From: Pithys albifrons albifrons | Lineage: Eukaryota > Chordata > Aves > Passeriformes > Thamnophilidae | DNA length: 64,000 nucleotides | Assembly (NCBI RefSeq): GCF_047495875.1 | Contig: NC_092497.1 | Coordinates: forward strand, 8,206,688 to 8,270,687 | Direction of reading: 5' to 3' | Shown: positions 10,662 to 23,804 of the stretch, one piece after another | How the letters are laid out: each line of letters starts with the position of its first letter | Position numbering within the stretch: the first letter of the stretch is position 1 | Made by a program: the position numbers and the translations under genes | The notes under the pieces: model-generated | The model's database searches: none | What the model was told of the DNA's origin: nothing | Seen by the model: the letters and a program-made list of their open reading frames with translations, nothing else

Positions 10662-12955
10662 GGTAAACACACAACAAGTTCTGGTGGCAAAAAACACCTT
10701 GGTATCAAATATCCTCTCACAACAGCGTTCATAAACCATCCTGAATTCTGGATCTCGATCTGTTAAGTCCTGAACTTGGCGTGGAGTACCTCAAGCAAGC
10801 ACAGTCTGAGGAAAGCGGTTCCTTGCACACACACAGGTAAGCATGCCCTTCTCCTGGAAGCAGCAGCCTCACAGGGGACAGCGCATTCACATGAGATATG
10901 ACAAGAGCAGGTTCAGATTCTTGTCCTGTCCAGACAGGAGTTGGGATTTGGCCCCTGAGACTCCCATGAAACAAAAGATGGCCCAAATTATACAGTGGTA
11001 GAGCAGACCAGGGAGGTATTCAGTCCTCCTGTTGATCTGCCTCATCTTGTTTAAAAGGGTGGAAACAAATGTGGAACTAGGGAGCAAGTGACACCATAAC
11101 CTCTCCTGGGAGACCCAGGGTCCTACCACCACTCCTACAAATGTGATGTACATTGTGCAGTACACAGTACCATACACCTAACTGGAAGAAAGGGACACTG
11201 ACTCTCCTGTTGGTACACCTCAGTCTGCTCCTCAGTGCATTTTCCTGGGGTGTAAGCATTGCTGGATTGCAGCTATTGCTTTCAGCTCTTGAGAAGAGAT
11301 ATAAACACGCAGGTTTGTAGTCAGCTGGTGAGTGGGTTGGTTAACTCTCCCCAGTGGGGAGCCACAGCATGACACCCAAAAAATAGGTGCCTCTCCTCAG
11401 AGAGACAGAGGCCCTAAACTCCTTCTCACACTTTGAGGAAGATTAAATCACATGTTTTAATTTTTCCATACACAGCACAGAGAATGCAATTGCCTAATTC
11501 AGTGTGGTAAGTCCTACCAAATAGCAAAACACCCAAAAATTAGGCATCATGACTGTGATGCCTCCTTTGTGAGTTCCTCCTACATAGGGTAAGAAACATG
11601 ATTCCGCTTCAGTGAGCTGCAGAACAGGCTCCAAAACTGGAACAGTTGTCAGAAGGCATATTGTACACAGATCCTCCTACCAACTCCTACAAGAAAAGAT
11701 TACCTTCTTTCAGCTAGAACAAAGAGCTATTAAGTGAGACAATGGGCCTAGGAGCATTGGTGAACCATCTGTCATCAAGTGTTAGACATTAGCAATGTCT
11801 TTTTTAAGCCAAGCTAATAGAAGCCCCCAGCCACTGTTACAATCGCATATAAGCACAGATGAAAAGTGTCAGCCCAATTTTCCCTTGTTTTAACTCCTTC
11901 CACCCCGTGTGTTCTGTTACTGCTGCTTCCCCTAGCAACCCCAAAGCATGCCGGACTACATGAATTTCTCACAATAATCATCAAATTACACTTTGCATCA
12001 TATTTGACACAAGTGGCTCTGGAGAAAAGGCTTGTTTTGTCTGGCAACCAGGAGACTGATAACAGACACTTGACTCTCTGGATCCAACTCTCCTGACCCC
12101 AAAGAACACCTGTCATTTGTGTTGCAAGTCTGAGATGCCAAAGACAAAGAGGGTTGGAGTTCCTGTGCATAACTCTGACAGATGATAAGCAGCAAGAACC
12201 CAAGTTTGGGATAAGAGACAAAACATGAAATTAGACAGAGACACACAGAACTCTGAGGAAAACAGGCTGTCCCTGTGGAACATTATTAGACTCATCTGTC
12301 CAGCCTGAGCATCCCACTCAGGAGCTGGTTCAGTGGGCAAATACCAAAATTCATGTTCTGATGACTAGGTTATACAGTCTGGTCCAAGCCAAAAGAAGAT
12401 AAAGAGCTAGAGAACTACCTCGCTTTGCAGATTAAGCTCTGTAGTTTAAGCAGGAGCTGTCCTATCTATAGTCCTATCTGACTTATCTATAACTTTCAGT
12501 TTCCAGCCCAAAAGCATGATCTTAAAGCTTTACTAAGTAAATATTTTCTCTCCTTGACTACTGAGATTTTGCAGTGCTGAGAGGGAGCTGAGTTTGAGTG
12601 AAATACTGGATATTTAAGGTGTTTTATTTTTCTAGAAATAGGGAAGCCACATAAAGCAACACATTTGCTTGAAAGACTTACAGTTCAAATCCAGCTTAAT
12701 CAGACACTGGGGAATTATCCCTTCCATGAAGGGACAGATACCACTAAATGCCAAATTTTAGGATGGTTTTCCTACATCAGATTCGAGAAAGCACTCCCTC
12801 CCCACAAACTGCAAATGGTGAAGGACAGGAGGCAGTGGTCTGCAGCTCAATTTGGATGACAAACCTGGCCTGACAGGACCTTGCTTTGCCTCTGTCCAGG
12901 TCACAGTGTGTCATATGAAAAGGAGGTGCAGAAATGCAAAGATTTCTTTTCCCAC
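10662..12955. other. Noncoding DNA, nothing recognised
   Basis: No exon with both splice sites and no named repeat could be supported. Open frames of up to 135 codons (for example on the minus strand near 11814-12221) lack domain content and are treated as chance. Confidence 0.35.
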
Positions 12956-12959
12956 CATA

Positions 12960-13386
12960 TTAATATAAAGTTATTAGCTATAAGTGTCCTTGGAACAATC
13001 AAAGGTTTATGAACTTAACACTGCCTGCCTAACAATGGACAGAACACAGGCTGGAAAGATTTTCGACCTTCCTTTGAGGACTACACTGTAACCAGGGAGA
13101 ACTTATTCACTATAAGTGTCTCCAGACAATCAAAGTCTTATGAACCCAACACTGCCTGTCAAACAATGGACAGCTCACAGACTGGAAGAATTTTTCACCT
13201 CTGCTATGAGACCACACTTAATAGCCAGGGAGAGCTTTCTCTATGAAGATATTAGCTACAAGTGTTCCCAGAACATAGAAGTCTTATGAACCCAACACTG
13301 CCTGCCAACAGTGGGCAGCACACAGGCTGGAAAGGTCTTAGACACTCTGCTGTGAGGACCACACTTAACAGCAAGAAAAGAACTTT
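12960..13386. repeat. Tandem repeat, three diverged units of about 130-146 bp
   Basis: Three consecutive copies share landmarks in the same order: 'ataagtgtc' or 'acaagtgt', then 'tcttatgaacccaacactgcctg', then 'acaatggacag' or the equivalent, then 'cacaggctggaa', then 'accacacttaa'. The shared CTGCCTG landmark starts at 13021, 13152 and 13298, giving spacings of 131 and 146 bp. Neighbouring units look roughly 80 percent alike by eye. The array directly abuts the strand-asymmetric block to its right, so it may be an internal repeat of a larger element. No coding potential is seen. Confidence 0.85.
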
Positions 13387-14030
13387 CCTTACAGCAGGTC
13401 CAGGAATAACTTTTATTAATACAAGTATATGACAGTTATTGTGTGTTTTACATTGCCGGTAATAACGTTTAGCTGCATGATTGTATTTAATTGATGACCA
13501 ATAACCCCAAAAGAAATCAGCACAAAACACATTCTATGGAGACAAGCACACCAAACAAGTTTCAATACAGCAGTGTACCCCCCACAACGACTTAACTAAA
13601 AACAGAAAACAACTAACCAGAAACACAACAGCCTAAAACACAAATCCAGAACCCCCTCAACAACACAGAGCAACAAAATGAACTGCACACAACCTTCTCT
13701 GTAACGCAAAGCAAAAGGAAAGGCTATAGCTGTTTCCCATTAACACACATGTTAAAAAGGGAACTACACACCTTGAAGGAACACACCAACCAACATAAAG
13801 TAGCAAAACACAGTCAGTAAATAAGGTGTCTTTAAAGATATATCCCAGTGAAATTAGCATCAAAGTAGCTGTGAGGTAAAAGTGAAAGCATATTATAAGA
13901 CTATAAGGTAAGATACAAGATAGAATGGATAAACTAATAAGCATTGTAAGAGGGTAATGTATAAGATATGAAATACAGAGTATAGAAAGTACATCGTTTC
14001 TCACCCCTACATTGTCCAAGGAGGTGGGAG
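13387..14030 (-). mobile_element. Possible solo LTR or LTR-derived block (low confidence)
   Basis: On the + strand this block is strikingly rich in A and C and poor in G and T, especially 13557-13760, so the minus strand is GT-rich. On the minus strand it carries AATAAA at 13417-13412, placed as a retroviral LTR polyadenylation signal would be, with the three-unit tandem repeat following it. A second AATAAA on the minus strand lies at about 14173-14168. A 120-codon minus frame (14019-13657) is hydrophobic but has no recognisable domain. No gag, pol or env remnant is visible, and I could not fix TG...CA ends or a target-site duplication. The LTR reading is inference; a lineage-specific simple or satellite-like sequence is an alternative. 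Confidence 0.3.
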
Positions 14031-14279
14031 ACAGGGCAGCTGCTCTCAGCTACCTCCGCAGAGATGATGGCATTTCTCTCAGATTTTTGCTCATGTTCAA
14101 TCTCTTTTCATATCCTTTTTCGTTAGGTAGGTTGAGTGATTATAGTCAATAACAGTCTTTATTTTGGGGGTGATAGATGGATGCCTGAGGCTTGGCTGCC
14201 TGGGTCTCCACAGGGTATTTCGAAGAAGGGCCATATCATTTCCATAACACTCCATTCTTTGGTAATCCTATCAATATGA

Positions 14280-16835
14280 CTTGAGCACTTTCATGGAGCC
14301 ACTGGAGCCTCTTTGTCCCCTGACAGTGGTTCCTGGGAGCACCCCTCCAGGGGCTGAGGTGTTCCCCTTAAACCATCAAGAGGTTATCAGGGCTATCACC
14401 CCACACAGTGGTACCTACTTGCCATCAGCTGCTCAGCAATCCTTCCCATGTGAAATTTCAGTGGTCCTGGATCAGAGGGAAGTCTATCACTGCCCATGAG
14501 CCCAGCTGCTGCTTTTGGTGCACTTTTAGCTGGGGACCCACAAAGGGGTGAGATGCCACTTCTCAGGAGTTATCCTCCAGGGCCTGAGCATGCAGTGCCA
14601 CCTTGTCTGTCCCACAGGTGACGGATGGATGGTCATGGCCAAGCATTACACCTGGCTAAATTAGGAAACAGTTTCCGTGCAGATGGAAACTAGTAAATCT
14701 CAGCTGGGAGGCAGCAACTGCGAGAAGCCAAGTGAAGCGGAAAGTAAAACAGATTAGCCATGGTTTGTACTCACCATTTGAAATAGCCTCAGAGAGTGCA
14801 CACATGGTCAGGTACTGCATGCTGAAGAGAAGTGCTGGTGTTTTTGTGCACTTCTACCCTGAGCTGAGCACCAGCAACTTCCAGCCAACAAAGAAGTGTG
14901 TTGAGGTAAAGAGACCATAGGTTCACAGAAAGCAGGGCCGTCAGTCAGTCCAGCTCCTCTCACTCTCTGGAAATGTAAATTCAAAGACAAATATAGAGCA
15001 GTTCAACAGAACAAAACTGGAATTCAAGCCAGAACAGTTATTGGTCAGCATCACATGGCAAGAACAGAGATGACAAGGAACAGAGGCTTTGAGGTCTTCA
15101 GCCATTTCAGTGCATGACTAAACTATACGGTGTGACTCATACAGAGGCTGTGTGATGGTGGCATGCATCATTGCACGTGCTATATAGATAACAAGGCTCT
15201 TATATGACCTGGTCTGGTCACTGTGAAGTGGCACAATTTTCATGGTAACTGGAAATGCAAATGAAGAAGGAACTCTGCTCCACAATTTTTTCCAGTGGCT
15301 GGTGCTTTGTAAAGGACCAAGTTTTTCCCAGTGAGGTTGTCAAAAGCATTCAGCAATGGCCTCCTTCTGCTGCAAAATAAGTTAATAGGAACAATTACAA
15401 CTGTTTTCAGTTAACACCTTACAAAAGTCAACAAGAAATTGCAATTTTAGTGTGTCAAAGGAGCCAGAATATCCTGTCCCAACATGCGCATCTTTTACCC
15501 AATAAAAACCCCAATTGGTGTGACAAGTTGTAATAGACAAACAGCTATGCTCTGTCTTTCTTCTGTGTGACAACACCTTTAGCCCCTTGCTTTATCAGGC
15601 CTGAAGTCATTTCTTTGGCAATAAGATCAACAGAAACCTCTACATTTTTCTTCCAACAGTTAAATTATTTATGAGCTTTGAAAATAATCCCACTTTGTCT
15701 TCTAACCCTAGTTTTGCATATATACATGTCGACCCCTGTGAATTCTTCAGCTAAAATATGCATTCATTACAAAAGCATTTCAGGGTATTTTTTTCTCTCC
15801 TCTTTATCTACTTGTTTGAATATGTTGTAAACTTGATTAATGTTGCCTTCTAATCTCTTTCTTTCTGGAGAGAACACCTGGAGCTCTTTTAACCTGCCTC
15901 AAATAAAAAATAAAACCCAGGAGACAAACAACCCAACTGGCAATGTCACACTTTCACAACCCTTTCCTTTCCCTGGTCATCCACTGCTCCTCTCCTAAGA
16001 GGGTGGACACATGGGCAAAACTTGTGTCAGTGAACTTACAGAGCCATGGGTTTCTTCTAAAGTCCCCTTTCTCATGCTTCTAGTAACCTGCTTAGTTTTA
16101 AGCCTCTCTCAGACTAGAATAGTTTGGGGAGATTTATGACAGCAATTCTTCTGGTTCCTTTCACAATGTGTTTTTCGCTATTCTCATCTATCGCTCTTCC
16201 AACATGCATCATTTATTTAATACCAGTCACTAGCCACATTAAGCCTTTTTTTTTTTTTTTTGTTTTGGAGGACGTTTCCTCCCCTACCTGGAGAAATCGT
16301 GCAGGTAAATAACATCTGAGCCAACAGTCTTGGACCTGCCTTTTCTGCCTCCATCCAAAGCTTTCCATGGGTATCAATCATCCTTGAACTAGGATTCTTC
16401 TCATTTTAATTATGCTAATATCGTCATAATTTCATTCTCGTTAACAGCAATTGAGTTTCAGTCTCTGCAGATGGTGGAGCTGGACAGTTACCAAGCCACA
16501 TGCCATCTTGAGAGGAGGTTATGGACCAGTGCTTAGCCTGTGGCAGTGCTGCTCAGCACCGTTTCTGGGTTGCATCACTTCACTTTACCCATTTGTGAAA
16601 TGACATATGCTTTTGCCTCATTCTGGTTTTGAGATTTACAAAGGACATTTTTAAAAATAAAGGAGAGAGTCCATTGCCCATCCAGCTTGTTCTTGCTACA
16701 ATACAACCTTGCCTGCTTTGACAATGTCAGGCGAAGGCTATAGAGGAATTATGCTATTGATTTAAAGTGGCTACAAACAGGACAGACACTATGTTCACAA
16801 GGAGCCATAGAAAGAAGACATGGGAGAATGAGCAC
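14280..16835. other. Noncoding DNA with a T16 run
   Basis: Nothing with gene structure is seen. A run of 16 T lies at 16246-16261. Short open frames have no recognisable content. Confidence 0.35.
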
Positions 16836-16837
16836 AA

Positions 16838-17056
16838 ATTGCACCAGAAGTTTCTCAATATAAGAAAGACTTGTTCTTTACAGTGAAAACTATCAGTCAC
16901 TGGAACAACCTCCCCAGTGATGTGGTAGAGTCCCTATTGCTGGAGGTTTTTAAAAGGCAATTGTTTTACATTGGGTGCTAGATAATCTCATCTAAGATCC
17001 CTCTCCCACAAAAATTTGGACCAACATGGGCTGTTTCATGATTCTGTGGTTTCATG
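16838..17056 (+). mobile_element. Old CR1 3' end fragment
   Basis: The wording 'cactggaacaacctccccag' (16899-16918), then 'gatgtggtagagtcc', 'ctggaggttttta' and a terminal 'tttcatgattctgtggtttcatgattctg'-like tail to about 17056, is the 3' end of CR1 ORF2 and its 3' UTR on the + strand. It corresponds to the [16 protein letters not shown] region of the intact copy at 36.4 kb. Frame is lost by small indels. Confidence 0.85.
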
Positions 17057-17059
17057 ATT

Positions 17060-20000
17060 GCTGTAGATGTGCACAGTTTTATGGGTTTGTTACTACAATA
17101 GATACCACACCTCTGAACCTTCCCAAGAGAGGAAGTATAGAACCTAAATCATGGCAGTGTCGATGGGAAGGACCTTTGTGGTTTTCTCATCAAGCCTCCT
17201 ACTCAGATGAGGTCTGCCTTCTGGTCACATTGCTGGTTATTCTCATGAAATAAAGTGATCAAAGAGTATGATGATAAACTTACAAAAACACAGTTATACC
17301 TATGCTGGGGGACAGGCACACAATGCAGCCCCTCTCCTCACTTTACTCCTGGTAGTTCTCTCAGGGTTTGCTGCATCTCCTTTTGGGACTGGATTTCTCC
17401 TCAAGGAAACCCAGCATGGGTAGGGAGGGTGGGGAGCATGAAAGCACTTACCCAGAGAAATGTTGGAGTATACAGAGGGACAAGGACTTCAGTGCACATT
17501 GTGAGGAATTACTTTGCCTACACAGTAGTTGCAGTTCTACCCAGTGGAGAAGAGGTGGCTTCCCAGATGTACACTGGATAGCTTATCACTGCCTGTCCTC
17601 CTGGCCAAGTCCACCTCTACTGAGAGCTCCCTACATGTTCCAGGCACAATCCCAACTACCACAGCACCTCTAAGAGACAAAAGGGACTTGAGGGACTAAC
17701 ACTACCCTTGTGATAGACAGAGAAAGCTTCAACTTAGATCTTGCTACAGGTCAAAAATCAATACGGCATAAACCAAACTGCACCAGTCCTGCAGAAAGAG
17801 CCTGAACGTTATCACTGCAAGTGTGAAAAGTGATTCTACAGGGATTTGATATTTGTTTGTTTATTTGGGTTTTTTAAAGCTGAGTGCAAAGCGTGGTAAG
17901 GCTGATAGAAATTACAATAGACTACTGCAGCCTTCTGGGCTGGACAACACATTAAAATCTCCTCAGGAGGTGATATCTGACCAGCTTCTTATGCAACTGT
18001 TGCCTCCTCCTACTCCATTTGACAGCAGACCTCTCTGATAATCTGGTAAAACACAGATGGCAGATGCACAGTTGAGGTAAACATGAAATGGTCTCTGTGA
18101 CAGCCCAGAAGAGTCATTGTTTTCCTATCCCTAAATCAGATGGTGATCTAGGATCCCAGCCAGATTTTGTGCAGCAGTAGGTCTTCTGCAGATACTTTAG
18201 GGTATATTTTTAATCTATGGCAAGGACCATGATTTTCTTTAATTATTTCATGTATTGGTGGGGAATTAATTAAAGTATGAAAGAATGTCACCTTTTAAAG
18301 GCAAAAGGTTTTGAATTGTGCTTGCTGATCAGGATTACAACAGTATTTATGCTGATGGCCAAAAAGGGCATTTCTGACTCCAATTCCATTTCCAGAAAAC
18401 ATTAACATTACCTCACAGTGCGTTATTTGAATCAGTGCACGTCACCAGGGGTTGAATAAGACAGTTTCTCCACACTCCACAACAGAGTACCGACACTTAC
18501 TAAATTATGCTGTTAAATACTGTAGTATGGCTATAAAATACAATGAAGGCCCATGGAAAGGTGCCAGCCCCTTTCTGAGAGAGAGAGCACTTTTTGGAAC
18601 CCTGCCTGTGGCCTGTAATTTTCACTTCCTCCCACTACAGTGTGAAGTGACATAAAAGGACTTGTAAAGTCAAGTCCGTGAGTCTGGTTGGGATTTGAAG
18701 GAGTAAAGATAAAGTCAGAACACCGATGGTAGCATTTGACCTACTTGAACTTTGTGGGGAAAGAGGGAAGCAGCCAAATCACCCACATATCTCCACAGCA
18801 CACCTCACAAAAAAAAAATCAGCCTGAAAAATCTACATTTCTCAGCCCAGATGGGCAAAAATATTCAAAACATGCAAACCTTTAATAGAGAAAACTGTTC
18901 AATAAAAAGCAGCAAAACTTTCCTGAAAAGTTGCCATCTATCTTCATGGGAAATAATGTTTGGTGAAGGAGAAGAACCAATGGCAGAGGATGGAAGCACA
19001 GATTATACAAACTGGGTCTTCTGTCAGGTACTGCAGCAATTCACATGGACCCTGACACATGAAAACAATAATTAAGTCCTTTGAGGCTTAATGTAGGCTC
19101 AAATGAAATGGATATTTTTACTAGTAATTACTAAGGAGATGAAGGATGGAGGAGGAGTCAAGACAGACCTTTCTTTCTAAAAAATGTTTCAGAAGGAAAG
19201 ATTTGACCCTCTCCAGTGGTCATAATCTGACTTGTCACAATCTGTGGATACCTAAATCACTTCATTGCAGGAAAACAGACCACATACAGCTGCCTGACCT
19301 ATAAAGCTTAAAATTAAAATGAGGTATGACAATAACAAAAACAATAGGTGTCAACTATTTCAGTCAACAGAGAAAAACCCCAAGACAGTGCCTGACTGAC
19401 AACAATATTCTGCCCTTTTGTTTTCTACCACAATCCTAAGAGGATGGTTAGTTCATTAGAAGAAAGCTGAATCAGAGGAACAGAATAATGAGGTGTAGAT
19501 GGGTGAGAAGACTCCACAGGAACTTTTGTCTTTCTAGGTCCACACATCATATTCATGTATTTCTTATATCCCTGCATCTATAAATTTATACTCAAATTCA
19601 GCCAACCACTCGGCTTAAAATGTGTGTCCTTAGTTGTCTTGGGTGAAAGTTTTCAGCAGATGGTCAAAACTGGAGAGAAGTAGAATTTTCTTAGTGACAG
19701 TTTTTAAACAGAGAAAAACTTAGATGTACCCAAAACACCCTGTATTCATTTTCTGGGCCTGGTGTTAGCTGGAGGTGATTCTCTGTTACACACTGTCTCT
19801 GAAGCAGACCAAGCTTGAGGAATGATTTTCAAATTCATTAAAAATTCAGAACAGCTCTGGTGGCTGCAGAAACCCCTCACATGTTTCCTGGGGATAACTC
19901 CATCAGCAAAGCTCAGAGCTGCCTTATTCCAGCCAACCTACTTCTTAAAACTCTGTCTAGTCCAGCCACACGTGGACAGTGATTGCAAGAAGTACTTCTT

Positions 20001-23000
20001 AGGAAAAGGTATTGAAAGGAGCTATTAAGCCCACAGTTACAGGGCAGCCTGGAGAGCTCCTGCCCAGCCCTTCCTGACATTACGATGAGGGGAAACGCTT
20101 CTAGAAAACTCTTAGCCTAAGTGTCAGGATTGCATGACATTCACAAAACACGCACATACCATGCAGGGGAACACCACCGGCTTCCAGAGAGTGCAGGCGC
20201 TGACGAGTGAACTTGAAATGTAGGAAACAGCATTAAGGAAATGCTAAGCCTTGTCACCCGAAATAAAGTTTATGTCAAATAAAATCCCTTGTGGTAGCAG
20301 CATAGGAGTCACTTTCCTTCCCACCTTTCAGCTTTTTCCTCATCTCCACTGCACTTTCGGAGCAAAATTCTCAGTGCAGTTAGTCACAGCAGTTCAGCTG
20401 GGGACAGGAATGAGTATCAGGAGAGGAACAAAATACACATAAGGGTTCCTTTTACATTTTCAGAGACACAGACTGTATTTTCCCCTTTCCCTCAGGCTCT
20501 GTCACATCACTTTCAACTCCTACAAGTAGTGCTTGGAGAGCAAAGAAAGTGGGGGAGAGGTGTGAGAAAGCTGAGCTGTCTGCCTGCAGGAGAACTGGAA
20601 TTCAGGGCACTGGCAGATGAGCTCTGCAAACATCGCCACGGTGTCCTCAGGTCCTGCCATAGGCACATCGAAAGTGAGTGAAGAAAAGTCCTGGAGTGCT
20701 GATCAAGGATCGATAATATGCTGGACTTGCAGAGACAGGCAGAGGTTTCCCTTTTTGCTGCAGGAATGAAGGATTGGTAATAAATTGCTGGGCACAAATG
20801 GCAGCCCTTCTCTCACTGCTGTTGTCTTCTGCCTGAGCAGGTGTTGGACCATGACAGAGAGGGCAAAGAGACAGATTTAGTGAACACCTATGGCCTCTCT
20901 TGACAATATCCACCAAAACCACTCCCCTGCACCAGCTGTCCCCAGACAGGACTGGTCTTGGTCCATGGTTTCTCTGGCTGCAAGAGGTCATTTGCTTCTC
21001 TACCTCATACTTTCCAATTTGACAGATTTCTTTTCAAATAACACTCTTACCTTCACCCCCTTCTCCCTGCTATAAATATATGAGGGGAAAAAAAAAAAAA
21101 ACAAACAAAAGAGGGAGAACCAACTAAACAACCTGAATACTTTTGTCTTGGGTTTCTTGACAAATATGCACTAGCATTTCTTTATCACTCACACCTTTCT
21201 GCTTTCCACAAACTCTGAGCAAGACTCTCTGCCAATGTTCAGCTCAGGAGAAGTAACTATGCTGAAACTGGGGCAGGGGAACTCTCCCTCTGCCTGTGCA
21301 CAAGACAGGGAATGGGCATCTGCCCAGAAAACTGCGGTGTGGTCTTTGTGTAGATATTGTTTTACTTCACTGCAGACATTGCTTCAAGCACTGTTATAGC
21401 AGAAATGGTCCCATCTATCTTCAGATGCCAACCTCTAAGCCTGAGTCCATCACTATTTGAGTCAGAAGAGCTCTAGTCAACAGACCTGATTGCATCATCT
21501 GATTGCACACACAAAACCTGTGACAAAGAGCAGAACTGAGCTCCAAATCCTAAACCTTCACTTTCTCCTTGAGTGCTGCATCGATGAGGCTGCTCCTTTC
21601 TGCTCTTCTTGACTGCAGGCTGAGATGCAACATTGAACTGTTCATTTGAACTGACCCTTACTCAGAGGATTTGACAGCAAGATGGCTCAAGCAGTGAGAA
21701 ACTGCATCCAATTGCTCCCCTCTGCATGCCAGGGTTGGCAGTAAAGTAGAGGGGAGTCAGAATACCGAAGCACACAAATGAAAGTAGATCTTTGCACCTG
21801 GGACTGAGGGCTTAACAGAGTTGCTCAGGGTCCAAGTTGATGTAGTGAACAGTTTTAGATCACCTACTGAAATTGAGACTGAGCTTACAGATCTCACCAG
21901 CAGAGAGAACAGAAGCAGGCAAATAGTTTTGCTAGGATTCATCTGTACCTAACTTCTGGCCAATGATTGAAGGAAACATCTGAATTTCTGTCCAGCCAGT
22001 GGGGAGGGACAGACATTTTTCAAGGCTTCAGAGAGACTTCTTTTACTGAAGCTGACAGACAGCCTCTTAAAATAACATCCTCTCAGATGGCTGGCTAGCA
22101 AATGCCATTTCTCCCACCAGGGCACTAGCTACATCAAATACAGATGCAAGTCTGGTGCCTAAGCCAGCAGACCTGTTAATGCTCAACTTTTGTATTTTAA
22201 CCTCAAGAGAAGCCACTGTTATGGTGAAATATATGGGGCACTAGAGCATGGCAGCAGTGCTAAAGCCCATAGATCACAGAGTTAAATATTCTACTGTGGG
22301 CTAAAGTGAGCATGCACAGTTTCAGCCCATGTGTTGGTGAAGTTATGAGCACACAAGAAAGGGGGATTTATAATGAGAATGGCAATTCAACCTCAATTAT
22401 AGTGCACGACTGTCTGCACACTATAAACTGAAGGTTTAATAATGAGGCAAGTAGGCTGAAGGAGAGAATTTCATTGTGTCTGTTTCACAGCCTGGAATTC
22501 TTACTAAATTCATCAGATTACTTGAGTTCTTCTGACAACTGTAGCAGTATAACTAATTTTAAAGGGGTTTATTGTATATTAAGTCTGCAACAGAAGATAC
22601 AGGCAGAGAAAACCTCATAGCAAAAGAGAACTCCAGATTGAGGACTATAATGTATATGAGATTTGAAAGAAGTAAGTGCTAAAAGATGTAGACAGCAGTT
22701 TTTCAGGGTCCTTAACCTTGATGAATAAATGAATAAAATCCCTTAAAAAATTGCAGTGTTTCTTTCAAGTGGTTTCCAGCATGTTAATGATCAAGAGAAG
22801 CTGAGAAAATTGCTGGGAAAGGAGATGACTTCCCTCAATATGCTTTTACCACAGAGACTGTGAGACAGACATGAATTGTAAGCAAATAATACGCAAAATA
22901 TAACAGAGAGAGAAGAACAGAGGCTCTTTAGCTGTCCATAATGCATTTGCATACAGATGTGTTGACTGCAAGACTTTGTAATGCTGCCAAATCAAAGCTT

Positions 23001-23660
23001 AAATGGAGATTTGTACCCTTCCAGTTCTTCCATATCCAGGTACTTAGACAGGGCTCTCCTGTATCATATTTGTTTACCTTACTAAGCCAAAAGAAACAGA
23101 AAAGTAACCTATATTGAAAAGGGACCCAGAGAATACATGGAAGCCTTTATCCACCACCATAAGCATCCCACTCACTTCACACCCCTCCAGCTAATAATGA
23201 ATGCCAAAGGGGCCTGAGTTGCCCACTCCTCTCATTTGTATCATCAAAGTCTCCGAGGTATTGCAGAAAAAGTTAAAGGGAAACCAGTAGAATACAGTAG
23301 AGAAAAGGGGCCCCTCCCCACCTTCTTCCAGACAAGAAGGGAATGTCTCACTGGTGTCCCGGCACAGCCTTATCCAAGGGGACTGAAGGAAGAGAGCAAC
23401 TGAGACAGGGAGCATCAGGCACTGATGGATAACTTGGCTGCTAAAAAATGTCTCAGATTTAATAAGCTGCAAAATGGCAAATGAGAAAAGGGTGCTGAGG
23501 ACTGAAATTTTGAATGTATCATCTCCAGCAATGTTTTCACCCCTCAGTTTTACTCTCTGGCAGTGCTTGCAGACAATGCTCTTGCCTCTCCCTGTATTTA
23601 AACTCTCCCCAGCACCTACATCACCCACACACCCCTTTTCCCTCCTGGCCCCACCAACCT
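17060..23660. other. Noncoding DNA, mostly unique
   Basis: No gene or repeat family could be supported. An A-rich run lies at 21088-21110. Open frames of up to 114 codons are present but have no recognisable domains and do not begin or end in convincing exon borders. Confidence 0.35.
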
Positions 23661-23663
23661 CCA

Positions 23664-23800
23664 GCTAATAAGGTAGCTGATTAGATCTTTCATCATTTTT
23701 ATTGTTATCCACCCGCAGATTAATAAAACAGCGCTCTGGCTGTTTCTGGCTGACCACATTCCCTAATTTATCATAAAGGCTTTGCCTGAAATACTTCTGT
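23664..23800. other. Possible conserved noncoding element
   Basis: This short stretch is rich in homeodomain-like TAAT and GATTA/ATTA cores ('aataaggtagctgattagat', 'cagattaataaaac') embedded in otherwise unique sequence, with no repeat character. Such texture is typical of conserved developmental enhancers, but conservation cannot be judged from one sequence. The call is inference. Confidence 0.2.
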
Positions 23801-23804
23801 GTGA

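Noticed and set aside
12960..13386. CRISPR-like array
   Set aside because: The repeated units are long, diverged and contiguous with no unique spacers; the window is eukaryotic.
13657..14019. 120-codon hydrophobic minus frame as a membrane protein
   Set aside because: The hydrophobic character follows from the GT/T-rich composition of the minus strand, and the frame has no conserved motif.
23191..23628. 145-codon minus open frame
   Set aside because: No domain, no exon borders, and no compositional change at its limits.
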